Origin: an alpha proteobacterium AAP38
Lineage (GTDB): Bacteria > Pseudomonadota > Alphaproteobacteria > Azospirillales > Azospirillaceae
Direction: 5' to 3'
DNA length: 64,000 bases
NCBI GenBank assembly: GCA_001296005.1
Contig: LJHR01000004.1
Coordinates: 1 to 64,000 of the forward strand
This document shows, piece by piece, positions 54,183-62,523 of the stretch (its first letter is position 1; each line of letters begins with the position of its first letter). Under the pieces are notes generated by a model that ran no database searches, was not told where the DNA came from, and saw only the letters and a program-made list of their open reading frames with translations. The position numbers were made by a program, and so were the translations under genes.

Positions 54183-54897
54183 CTGGCATCTCCTCACTTG
54201 CGGCAAAGGACATTGTCCGGTTGAAGCGGGAACGCGGCAGGACGGCGACGGGGCAACAAAAAACCGCACCCTCGGGTCGAGTGGTGCGGTTGGTGTGCGT
54301 GCCGTCGGACGGCTGATGCTGCTGCGGGCGGTGCGCCGGGTACCGCGCTTCGCGGTGCCGCGCGGCCTGCTATGGCCGCTGCGCTGCGGGATGATGCTGC
54401 TGGGCAATATGCCATCAACATGTATCCGGTCCACCCCCATTTAGGATCAACGATAGGAACGTTACCCCATAAATTTTCAGCCGTCACCAGCCATTGCGGA
54501 TGAAACGGAATATTCACACAATATCTGGCGACATACACCTTTCGGAGGCAGCACCCGAGTCGGGCTTCGCGGGTGCAGTAGGAATGTTGGCAACGATGGG
54601 GCGGCGCCATCGGGGCCGCAGCCGGTTGCAGCGGTGGCATCCCCATACCCCCGATACGGCAGAAAACGGTGGGAACGGGGACCCGAAAGCGGGGTGCGGC
54701 ACCTTCATGCGGCCCCACCCGGAATAGATATTGTGGAACATTGGCGCATTGTCGCAAGATGTGCCGCACGAAAAGCTTGCGTCGGCACGCGAAACGCGGT
54801 TGAACGGCGGGATGATGTGAATGCGGACGGGGATGGGCGGCGGGGCCGCGCCGTTCCCTTGTGCCGTATGCGGGGACAGGTGGGGTCTGACACGGAT
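54183..54897. other. 715-base region between phoH and minC
   Basis: It contains the phoH leader with its terminator and a further hairpin CCGCG-CTTC-GCGG at 54343-54355. The middle (54440-54700) shows short frames on both strands, none with a convincing start or family. The minC promoter should be in the right part. No tRNA or known ncRNA was recognised. Confidence 0.5.
54255..54291 (-). terminator. Terminator in the phoH leader
   Basis: On the minus strand AACCGCACC and GGTGCGGTT form a 9-bp stem with an inner CTCG/CGAG, followed by a run of six U. It ends about 75 bases before the phoH ATG, so it would stop transcripts before phoH (attenuator) or end a small RNA. Confidence 0.8.
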
Positions 54898-55722
54898 ATG
54901 AGCAATCAGGTCGCCTTCAGGGACGCGCCATTCCAGTTGCGCGGCAGCACCTTCACCATGATGGTGCTGAAGGTCAGCGACCCCCACAATCCGAATTTCT
55001 TCCCCGTTCTGTCGGGCAAGATCGCGCAGGCGCCGAATTTCTTCCGCAATGCCGGCGTCGTGCTGGATCTGGATGATCTACCCGCCGGCATGCCGTTCGA
55101 CATGGATGCGTTCTGCAAGCTGCTGAAGAATCTGGGCCTGATGGCCGTGGGTCTTCTGGGTGGCACCAAGCAGCAGCAGGATGCGGCCCTGGCCCGCGGC
55201 ATGGCGCTGATCGCCGCTCCGCGCGGCAAGGTGGAACTGTTCGACCCTCTGGCCGGCACGGGCCGCAGCCCGGCCCAGGGCCTTGCCAATGTGCAGGGTC
55301 AGGGACAGCCGCAGGCCCAGGCCGCCCCCAACCCCGCGCCTGCACCGGCGCCCGCCCCGATGCCGGAACCGGCACCGCAGCGAAGCGCGATGGTGATCGC
55401 CGAGAATGTGCGGTCGGGCCGTCAGATCTATGCGCCCGGCGGTGACCTTGTGGTGATCGGCTCTGTCAGCCCTGGCGCTGAACTGCTGGCCGATGGTTCC
55501 ATCCATGTCTATGGTGCGCTGCGCGGTCGGGCCCTGGCCGGTGTCAGCGGTGACCAGGGGGCACGGATTTTCTGCCAAAGTCTGGATGCCGAACTGGTAT
55601 CCATTGCCGGCCTCTACCGCGTGTCGGAAGATATCGGCAAGGATATCCGCCGTCGTCAGGTTCAAATTTACCTGAACAATGGCTATCTGCATATCGATCC
55701 ACTGGCCACGAATGTGGCCTGA
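54898..55722 (+). CDS. minC: Septum site-determining protein MinC
   Basis: A 274-residue FtsZ-assembly inhibitor. The N-terminal domain (about 5-105) reads FQLRGSTFTMMVLKV and has LGLMAVGLLGG. An Ala/Pro linker (APAPAPAPMPEPAP, about 140-160) leads to the C-terminal beta-helix with VRSGRQIYAPGGDLVVIGSVSPGAELLADGSIHVYGALRGRALAG. ATG 54898 (MSNQVAF) is chosen over upstream in-frame starts. minD follows after 71 bases. Confidence 0.95.
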   Translation: MSNQVAFRDAPFQLRGSTFTMMVLKVSDPHNPNFFPVLSGKIAQAPNFFRNAGVVLDLDDLPAGMPFDMDAFCKLLKNLGLMAVGLLGGTKQQQDAALARGMALIAAPRGKVELFDPLAGTGRSPAQGLANVQGQGQPQAQAAPNPAPAPAPAPMPEPAPQRSAMVIAENVRSGRQIYAPGGDLVVIGSVSPGAELLADGSIHVYGALRGRALAGVSGDQGARIFCQSLDAELVSIAGLYRVSEDIGKDIRRRQVQIYLNNGYLHIDPLATNVA

Positions 55723-55793
55723 GTAATCCGCAGGCCGCCCCATGTGTGGCCTGATGAACAGTTTGATCAACCTTTGAGCTTGGGAGACGCCTC

Positions 55794-56609
55794 TTGGCCA
55801 AGATCATTACGATGACCTCCGGCAAGGGCGGCGTGGGGAAGACCACTTCGAGCGCCGCCTTCGGCACCGGCCTTGCCCTACGTGGGTTCAAGACCTGCAT
55901 CATCGATTTCGATGTGGGCCTGCGCAATCTTGACCTGATCATGGGATGCGAGCGCCGCGTGGTGTTCGATTTCATCAACGTCATCAATGGCGAGGCACGC
56001 CTCAGCCAGGCGCTGATTAAGGATAAGCGGGTCGAGAACCTGTACATCCTTCCCACCAGCCAGACGCGCGACAAGGACGCGCTGACCCAGGAAGGTGTCG
56101 GCAAAATCCTGGACGAGTTGAAGAAGGAATTCGACTACATCCTCTGCGACAGCCCGGCCGGCATCGAAAAGGGCGCGCTGATGGCCCTCTACTGGGCCGA
56201 CCATGCCATCATCGTGACCAATCCCGAAGTGTCGTCGGTGCGCGACAGCGACCGTATCCTGGGCGTGATCCAGGCCAAGTCGCGCCGTGCCGAACAGGGG
56301 CTGGAGCCGGTGAAGGAGCATCTGCTGGTCACCCGCTACGATCCCGACCGCGTGGAGAAGGGTGAGATGCTGAAGGTGGAGGATGTGCTGGAAATCCTGG
56401 CCATCCCGCTGCTGGGCATCATCCCGGAAAGCCCGGCCGTGCTGAAGGCATCGAACGTCGGCATGCCTGTGGTGCTGGACGACAAGTCCAATGCCGGCCT
56501 TGCCTATGCCGATGCGGTCGGCCGCTTCCTGGGCGAAACCATCGAGCATCGTTTCATCAAGCCCGAGAAGAAGGGCTTCCTGGACCGCCTGCTGCGGAGG
56601 ACCGCATGA
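55794..56609 (+). CDS. minD: Septum site-determining protein MinD
   Basis: A 271-residue membrane-associated ATPase that oscillates with MinE. The deviant Walker A is [11 protein letters not shown], and [12 protein letters not shown] is the conserved switch. The C-terminal amphipathic helix ([12 protein letters not shown]) is the membrane-targeting sequence. The start is TTG 55794 with GGGAG 8 bases upstream; it gives the invariant MAKIIT N-terminus and no ATG fits. Confidence 0.97.
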   Translation: MAKIITMTSGKGGVGKTTSSAAFGTGLALRGFKTCIIDFDVGLRNLDLIMGCERRVVFDFINVINGEARLSQALIKDKRVENLYILPTSQTRDKDALTQEGVGKILDELKKEFDYILCDSPAGIEKGALMALYWADHAIIVTNPEVSSVRDSDRILGVIQAKSRRAEQGLEPVKEHLLVTRYDPDRVEKGEMLKVEDVLEILAIPLLGIIPESPAVLKASNVGMPVVLDDKSNAGLAYADAVGRFLGETIEHRFIKPEKKGFLDRLLRRTA

Positions 56610-56890
56610 GCCTGCTTGACCTTTTCCGCAAGTCGAAGCCGCCCACGGTGGCGGCCCAGGCCAAGGAACGGCTGCAGATCGTTCTGGCGCACGAACGGTC
56701 GGGCCGCGATAGCCCCGATTTCCTTCCTGCCCTGCAGCAGGAACTGCTGGCTGTCATCAAGAAGTACGTCAATATCGACGACGACAAGGTGGCGGTGAAG
56801 CTGGAACGCGAAAGCGGCTGTTCCATGCTGGAAGTGAATGTGGAACTGCCCGGTCCGGCCAAGCGCGGAACAGCAGCCACCATCAACTGA
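56606..56890 (+). CDS. minE: Cell division topological specificity factor MinE
   Basis: A 94-residue protein that stimulates MinD ATPase. The start overlaps minD by ATGA. The N-terminal [31 protein letters not shown] region binds MinD, and the C-terminal topological domain begins near 35 ([16 protein letters not shown]). Length is normal. A strong hairpin follows. Confidence 0.96.
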   Translation: MSLLDLFRKSKPPTVAAQAKERLQIVLAHERSGRDSPDFLPALQQELLAVIKKYVNIDDDKVAVKLERESGCSMLEVNVELPGPAKRGTAATIN

Positions 56891-56920
56891 TCCAATACGC
56901 CTCAGCGGCCCTAAACATCT

Positions 56921-56945
56921 TGCCCGCCCCCCATGGGGGCGGGCA
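56921..56945. terminator. GC-rich hairpin after minE
   Basis: TGCCCGCCCCC-CAT-GGGGGCGGGCA is a perfect 11-bp stem with a 3-base loop. The following TTGTGTTATG has no clean U-run, so termination may be partial. Confidence 0.65.
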
Positions 56946-56985
56946 TTGTGTTATGTAACAATGCCTGCTGTATCTGGATGCGACA

Positions 56986-58590
56986 TTGGCTCGACTTGGT
57001 CTGCCCCGGCTGTTGTTATGCGCACTGACGCTGCTGACGGCGTCGGTAGCGCTGCCCGTACGGGCCGGGACGGACCTTGTGGTCGCCACCTCCGGTCTGG
57101 TCAGTGCCGATGACCCGCATCAGGCGCGCACAGGGGCCGATTTCCAATATTATGAGCATCTGTTCGACACGCTGGTGACGCGTGACGGGTTCAACGTCGC
57201 GCCCCGTCTGGCCACCAGCTGGTCCAGCAGCGATAACCGCACCTGGACCTTCCAGATCGATCCCTCCGCCCGCTTTGCCGATGGCAAGCCGGTGACGCCG
57301 CGCGATGTCACCTATAGCCTGTGCCGGTATCAGGTGCTGATGCGCGGCATGGGACGGGACGGGATCGGTTTCACGCGTGTCACGGCAGAGGCCGGGGGCC
57401 GTGTCAGTCTGGTACTGGACACTCCCTACCGCCTTCTGCCCGCCGCCCTGTCATTGCTGTTCATCGTCGCGGCCCCCACGGATGCCGCCGATGGGCCGCT
57501 TGGGTGCGATCCCAAACAGGTGACCGCCAGCCGGGGACAGCCGCAGCGGGGCAGCGGCCCCTATGTGCCGGCCAATGAACCAGCTGCGGCCGAACGGCGG
57601 GTGCTGCTCCCCTCCCCCAATTGCTGGCGCGACTGTTCGGTCTGGCGCCGTGTCGTGCTGTGGTCGCAACCGGATGCGCGCGACCGCCTGCGCCTGCTGG
57701 TGACGGGCGATGCCGACATCATGGAGGATGTGATCCCCAGCCAGTTGCCCTATCTGGGCAAGGTGCGGGGCGTGGCCGTCACCGAACTGCCGACCGACCG
57801 TACCCTGCTCTTGACCTTCAACCTGCGCCCCACCCTGCCCGATGGGCGGCCCAATCCACTGGCGGATATCCGCGTGCGCCGGGCCATCGCCATGACGGTG
57901 GACCGGCATCTGCTGGTCGATCGTGGCCTGGAGGGGTTTGCCGGTCCCGCTTGGCAACTGGCCCAACCCGGTATGGAGGGCTATCTGCCTGACCGGCCCC
58001 GCGCCATGCATCCCGATCCTGATGCGGCCCACGCCCTTCTGGCCGAGGCGGGATATCCTGATGGGCTGCGCCTGCCGCTGCTGCTGCCGGCCACACGCAT
58101 CACCGACCGACCGCGTGTGGCGGATGCCCTGTCCGGCATGCTTCGCGCCATCGGGATCGAACTGGAGATCACACCGGTTCCCGCCGCCGATGCCCGCGCC
58201 CGTGTCGTGGCCGGGGAGTTCGAGATCATGTTCGCCGGCCTGGGTCTGACGGCGGGATCGGCCATGGAGGGGTACAGCTCCATCGCGGGTTCGGCGGAAA
58301 AAGACAGCGTGATCAATCCCAGCGGCTATCGCAATCCGGCCCTGGATGCCCTGCTGCGGCAGGCGCGTGGCGCCAATCCAAAGGATATTCCCAGCCTGAC
58401 CGCACAGGCGACGGTGATCCTGGAAACGGATCTGCCGGTTGTGCCGCTGATGCATATCCGCGACCTTGTCGCCCACCGTGCGGGTCTGACCCTGCATGCC
58501 CGTGACACGGCCCGTGCCTTTGGCCGCATCACGGCGCCCGTTACCGCCGATGCCCGACCGTCGGGGAACAGTGTGCTGGACCGGAACTGA
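56986..58590 (+). CDS. Family-5 periplasmic solute-binding protein (oligopeptide/dipeptide type)
   Basis: A 534-residue exported protein. The signal peptide (about 1-26, MARLGLPRLLLCALTLLTAS) is followed by ADDPHQARTGADFQYYEHLFDTLVTRDG, WTFQIDPSARFADGKPVTPRDV and the central PTDRTLLLTFNLRPTLPDG, which define SBP_bac_5. The start is TTG 56986 (GGATG upstream); no in-frame ATG lies nearby. No permease is adjacent. It is a tandem homologue of 58721-60319. Confidence 0.88.
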   Translation: MARLGLPRLLLCALTLLTASVALPVRAGTDLVVATSGLVSADDPHQARTGADFQYYEHLFDTLVTRDGFNVAPRLATSWSSSDNRTWTFQIDPSARFADGKPVTPRDVTYSLCRYQVLMRGMGRDGIGFTRVTAEAGGRVSLVLDTPYRLLPAALSLLFIVAAPTDAADGPLGCDPKQVTASRGQPQRGSGPYVPANEPAAAERRVLLPSPNCWRDCSVWRRVVLWSQPDARDRLRLLVTGDADIMEDVIPSQLPYLGKVRGVAVTELPTDRTLLLTFNLRPTLPDGRPNPLADIRVRRAIAMTVDRHLLVDRGLEGFAGPAWQLAQPGMEGYLPDRPRAMHPDPDAAHALLAEAGYPDGLRLPLLLPATRITDRPRVADALSGMLRAIGIELEITPVPAADARARVVAGEFEIMFAGLGLTAGSAMEGYSSIAGSAEKDSVINPSGYRNPALDALLRQARGANPKDIPSLTAQATVILETDLPVVPLMHIRDLVAHRAGLTLHARDTARAFGRITAPVTADARPSGNSVLDRN

Positions 58591-58720
58591 CACGATTTTC
58601 CGCAGGGGCGCATACACACAAACGTATTCTCTCGTTTCTGACACTTTTCGTTGCGACGGAAAGGAGTCATGATCCCTTCACGCATGGCCGGTGCGTGGTA
58701 GCGGAACGGGGGTGCGTGGA

Positions 58721-60319
58721 ATGGCTGGACGCCGGACCGTGCCGGGCTTTCTAGGCCTGCTGGGCATGCTGCTGCTTTCCTGGCTGAACGCCGCACAGGC
58801 GCAGGCCGCGGGCCCGACAGAGCGGCTGACCGTGTTGATGGCCAGCAGCCCCAGCTCCCTGGACCCGCACCGCGCCTATACGGGCAGCGATTTTCAGATC
58901 ATGGGCCATCTTTACGACAGCTTGGCGGAACGGGACCTGTTCCATCCGGCGCCCGGCCTTCTATCGGAATGGCAAAGCCAGGATCAGCTTCTATGGCGCC
59001 TGCGCCTGACACAAGGTCGCCGGTTTGCCGACGGATCGCCCGTGCAGGCCCGCGACATCGCCTATAGCCTGTGCCGGTGGGCGGCACTGAACCGCGGCAA
59101 TACCGGCTTGCCCCTGTCGCTGCGCCGTGCGGGGGTGGCGGGGGATGGTGAAGTCGTGCTGGAACTGGCACGACCTTTCACCCGGATGATCTCCGCCTTC
59201 TTCCTGATCTACGGCGTCAAGGCACCTGCGGCCTTCACCGACGCATCCTGTACACCGGACATGCCGGTGGGCCTGCTGATGCTGTACAGCCCGCCCATGG
59301 GCAGCGGCCCCTATCGGATCGCCGGGGTAGATAGCGGCCGGGAATACAGGCTGGCCGCCGTGCCCCCCGTCAATGGCCGTACGGCAGCCCCGTTCGAGGA
59401 AGTGTTGCTGCGCGTGGAAACGGAAAGCCAGGCCCGTGTCCGCGCCCTGGCCGATGGTCAGGCCGACATCATTGAGGACCCGCCACCGGCGCCCATGGCC
59501 TATCTGCCGGGCCTGCCGCATATCAGCCTGACCGAACTGCCCACGGACCGCACCCTGTTTCTGTCGCTGAACCTGTCAGGCGACAGTCCGGGCAACCCGC
59601 TGGCTCGTGGAAGCCCGGCCCTGATGGATACCCGTGTCCGCCGCGCTCTGACACTGGCCATCAACAAGCCGCTGCTGGCGCAGCGCGCCACCGATGGCTA
59701 TGGCGCGGCGGCTAACCAACTGGGTTCCCCCGGCATGCGCGGTTTCGCCTCCGACCGGGCACAGGATAGCTACGATCCCGCTGCTGCCCGTTCCCTGTTG
59801 CGCGCTGCCGGGTTTGAGGCGGGCCTGACGCTGGAACTGCTGACCGCGCCCAGCCGCGGCAGCGACGGCGGACGCACGGCGGATGTGCTGGCCGGCATGC
59901 TGTCCGCCGTGGGGATCAAGGTGAATGTGCATCGCGTCGGGCGAGAGGAATTCCGGGAACGGGTCCGCGATGGCCGCTTCGATATGGCGCTGAACCTGAT
60001 CGGTATCGAGGATGGCATCGTCCTCAGCGCCTATGAGGCCATGCTGCGACCGGTGCCCATGCGGACCATCATGAATCCCGGCCAGTATCAGGATGCCGAG
60101 ATTACCCGCCTTCTGGCGGCGGCGGAAACCGATCCGGCGGCCATCGATACGGCGGTGACGGGCATTCAGGCGGTGCTGGACCGTGACACGCCCTTCATCC
60201 CGCTGCTGCATATGCGCGATCTTGTCCTGCACCGCGCCGACCTGATCGTCGCACCCCGCGATACGGGGCGGGTGTTCGGTCGCGCCGTCACCCCGCGTGA
60301 TGGGGCGCCGGTGCGATAG
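58721..60319 (+). CDS. Family-5 periplasmic solute-binding protein, tandem homologue
   Basis: A 532-residue exported protein. The signal peptide (about 1-31, ending AQAQAA) precedes SSLDPHRAYTGSDFQIMGHLYDSLAERD and WRLRLTQGRRFADGSPVQARDIAYSLCRW, with PTDRTLFLSLNLSGD in the centre. It matches the preceding gene over its length but is clearly diverged, so an old duplication is likely. ATG 58721 has GGGGGTG upstream. It converges with panB, leaving 8 bases. Confidence 0.88.
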   Translation: MAGRRTVPGFLGLLGMLLLSWLNAAQAQAAGPTERLTVLMASSPSSLDPHRAYTGSDFQIMGHLYDSLAERDLFHPAPGLLSEWQSQDQLLWRLRLTQGRRFADGSPVQARDIAYSLCRWAALNRGNTGLPLSLRRAGVAGDGEVVLELARPFTRMISAFFLIYGVKAPAAFTDASCTPDMPVGLLMLYSPPMGSGPYRIAGVDSGREYRLAAVPPVNGRTAAPFEEVLLRVETESQARVRALADGQADIIEDPPPAPMAYLPGLPHISLTELPTDRTLFLSLNLSGDSPGNPLARGSPALMDTRVRRALTLAINKPLLAQRATDGYGAAANQLGSPGMRGFASDRAQDSYDPAAARSLLRAAGFEAGLTLELLTAPSRGSDGGRTADVLAGMLSAVGIKVNVHRVGREEFRERVRDGRFDMALNLIGIEDGIVLSAYEAMLRPVPMRTIMNPGQYQDAEITRLLAAAETDPAAIDTAVTGIQAVLDRDTPFIPLLHMRDLVLHRADLIVAPRDTGRVFGRAVTPRDGAPVR

Positions 60320-60327
60320 GCGACGGT

Positions 60328-61152
60328 TCAGCCCTTACGGACAGGGAACACATGGGCCGCTTCCGGAAAGGCACGGGCGCGCACATCGGCGGCATAGGAT
60401 GCGGCGGCCTGCGACACCTGCTCCCCGATCTCGGCATAGCGTTTCACGAATTTGGGCGTGAAACCTGCGAACAGGCCCAGCATGTCATCGGTCACCAGCA
60501 CCTGACCATCACAGGCCGCACTGGCACCGATTCCGATGGTGACGACGGGTACCTGTTCGGTGATCTGGCGGGCCAGCGGCTCCACCACGCCTTCCACCAC
60601 AATGGCGAAGGCGCCTGCCTCGGCAATGGCACTGGCATCGCCCAGGATCTTGGCCTGTTCGGCATCCGAACGACCACGAGCACGATAGCCGCCCAGCGCG
60701 TTCACCGCCTGCGGCGTCAGGCCGACATGGCCCATGACGGGGATGCCCCGGCGAACCAGGAATGCAACCGTCTCGGCCATCTCCTCCCCACCTTCCAGCT
60801 TCACGGCAGACGCGCCGGTTTCGGCCAGGACGCGGGCGGCATTGCGGAAGGCCTGGGCGGGGCTTTCCTGATAGCTGGCCCAGGGCAGGTCAACCACGAC
60901 ACAGGCCTTGGACGACCCGCGCACCACGGCGGCGCCATGGTTGATCATCATGTCCAGCGTGACGGGCAGCGTGCTGTCCAGCCCGTACAGCACCATGCCC
61001 AGACTGTCGCCCACCAGCAGACAATCACAATGATCATCCAGCAGCGTCGCCATGGAGACGCTGTAGGCCGTCAGCACCACGACCGGTTCCTGTCCTTTGC
61101 GGGCAGCGATATCGGGCACGCTGATGCGCTTCACCTGGGCGCTGGCGCTCAT
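60328..61152 (-). CDS. panB: 3-methyl-2-oxobutanoate hydroxymethyltransferase
   Basis: A 274-residue enzyme of pantothenate synthesis, adding a hydroxymethyl group from 5,10-methylene-THF to alpha-ketoisovalerate. Conserved segments include [56 protein letters not shown] and [18 protein letters not shown] 61152 has GGAGGAG upstream; the longer frame is not needed. panC is not adjacent. Confidence 0.96.
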   Translation of the reverse strand: MSASAQVKRISVPDIAARKGQEPVVVLTAYSVSMATLLDDHCDCLLVGDSLGMVLYGLDSTLPVTLDMMINHGAAVVRGSSKACVVVDLPWASYQESPAQAFRNAARVLAETGASAVKLEGGEEMAETVAFLVRRGIPVMGHVGLTPQAVNALGGYRARGRSDAEQAKILGDASAIAEAGAFAIVVEGVVEPLARQITEQVPVVTIGIGASAACDGQVLVTDDMLGLFAGFTPKFVKRYAEIGEQVSQAAASYAADVRARAFPEAAHVFPVRKG

Positions 61153-61248
61153 GCCTTTACTCCTCCGGCCGTGATTATTTGTGCGTTGCGGCATCCCGTA
61201 CCGCAGATTGGGGGCGGCGTAAAGGGTGGGCGGTTGGGGGGCGTTGCG

Positions 61249-61386
61249 CCCTCACCCTCCCGTCGGCTGGCGCCGCCGGGCCCCTCCCTCTCCCGCAAGC
61301 GGGCGAGGGGTTAAATTTTTCGTCCCTCGCCCACGAACGTGGGAGAGGGAGGCGCCCGAACGCGTCAGCGTTTGGGAGGGTGAGGG
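61249..61386. repeat. Multi-armed inverted repeat (MITE/BIME-like)
   Basis: Outer arms CCCTCACCCTCCC (61249-61261) and GGGAGGGTGAGGG (61374-61386) are perfect complements. Inner arms CCTCCCTCTCCC (61283-61294) and GGGAGAGGGAGG (61341-61352), and GGGCGAGGG/CCCTCGCCC (61301-61309, 61324-61332), nest within. It fills the panB-rpoH gap. No ORF is inside. Confidence 0.85.
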
Positions 61387-61402
61387 CTACCCCATAAACC
61401 CG

Positions 61403-62326
61403 TCACGCCATCGCCATGGCCCCTGCCCGCCGGCCCAGCGCCAACGGAGGCGGAAGATTGGGCGGCAGCGTCGGGCCTGCTTCCACCTGCGACCGTACCC
61501 GGCGCACCACTTTCTTATACGCCCCGCTCTCGATCTGGCGGATACGCTCCTTGCTGACGCCGTAATGCTGGGCCAGCCGTTCCAGCGTCACCGGCTGATC
61601 GGCCAGATTACGGGCAGCGAAGATATGGCGCTCACGGTCACCCAGCTGGGTCAGCGCATCCTTCATCAGGGCGCGCCGCGCCGTCAGTTCGCCTTTCTCG
61701 GCCAGCAGTTCCTCCACGCTTTCCGTCTCGTCGGCCAGCATGTCGATGGCTTCATGGTCGCCATCCTCCCCGACGGTTACGTTCAGGGAACTGACCGGCG
61801 TGGCGAAACGGTGCTCCATCTCGCGCACATCCTCGATACTGGCGCTGAGCGTCTGGGCGACCAGGGCCGCCTCCGCATCGCTCATCACCCGGTCATGGAT
61901 GCCCAGCTTGCGCTGTGTCTGACGCAGGTTGAAGAACAGGCGCTTCAGGGTGGCGGTATTGCCGCCCTTCAGCAGCGACCAGTTATGCAACACGAAGGAC
62001 TGCACCTCCGCCCGGATCCACCACAGGGCGTAGGTGGCCAGACGGAAACCGCGCGTGGGGTCGAAACGCTGCACCGCCTTCACCAGCCCGATATTGGCCT
62101 CCGACACCAGATCGGCGACGGGCAGGCCGGAACGAGCATATTTGCCGGCCACCTTGACGGCCAGACGCATATGGGAACGGACAAGCTTGTCAAAGGCGCG
62201 GCGATCCTGGCGCTCCGTCCAATCGCGGGCCAGCTGCGCCTCCTGTTCGGGCAGCAGCATCGGGTACCGGTTGGCCTGGGCCGTGAAGGTCCTCAGAACA
62301 TCTGCGCTTTCGCCGTAATGGGCCAT
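61403..62326 (-). CDS. RNA polymerase sigma-32 family factor (RpoH paralogue)
   Basis: A 307-residue sigma-70-family factor of the heat-shock group. Region 2 has MRLAVKVAGKYARSGLPVADLVSEANIGL and FRLATYALWWIRAEVQSFVLHNWSL. The RpoH box is LKRLFFNLRQTQ, and the region 4 HTH is LERLAQHYGVSKERIRQIESGAYKK. Divergence from the canonical RpoH N-terminus suggests a second copy, such as RpoH2 of photo-oxidative stress in related bacteria; which class is not settled. A Fur/Irr-like palindrome lies upstream. Confidence 0.88.
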   Translation of the reverse strand: MAHYGESADVLRTFTAQANRYPMLLPEQEAQLARDWTERQDRRAFDKLVRSHMRLAVKVAGKYARSGLPVADLVSEANIGLVKAVQRFDPTRGFRLATYALWWIRAEVQSFVLHNWSLLKGGNTATLKRLFFNLRQTQRKLGIHDRVMSDAEAALVAQTLSASIEDVREMEHRFATPVSSLNVTVGEDGDHEAIDMLADETESVEELLAEKGELTARRALMKDALTQLGDRERHIFAARNLADQPVTLERLAQHYGVSKERIRQIESGAYKKVVRRVRSQVEAGPTLPPNLPPPLALGRRAGAMAMA

Positions 62327-62379
62327 GATCTGTCTCCCCGGAAGATGCTGGCCGCACGGGCAGCCGCACGCATCTCCCG

Positions 62380-62398
62380 TCTTAGAATAATTCTAAGA
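62380..62398. promoter_or_regulatory. Fur/Irr-family-like operator upstream of sigma-32 paralogue
   Basis: TCTTAGAATAATTCTAAGA is a perfect 9+1+9 palindrome, 54 bases before the sigma gene's ATG. Its TTAGAA-N3-TTCTAA centre resembles the Irr iron-control element and other Fur-family boxes. Confidence 0.7.
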
Positions 62399-62523
62399 TA
62401 GGATGCGGGTGTCGGTGCCGCAAGACCGGCTGGCGTCATATCGCCAAGGACATAGCGGCCCTACGCTTCCCGCATCACTGCTCGGGAAACCAACAACGCT
62501 GGGTGGCGAATGGTTCCGTGCGA

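Noticed and set aside
53436-54440. Longer phoH start near 54440
   Set aside because: The added 86 codons cross a terminator and a hairpin and have no family similarity; ATG 54182 has a ribosome site.
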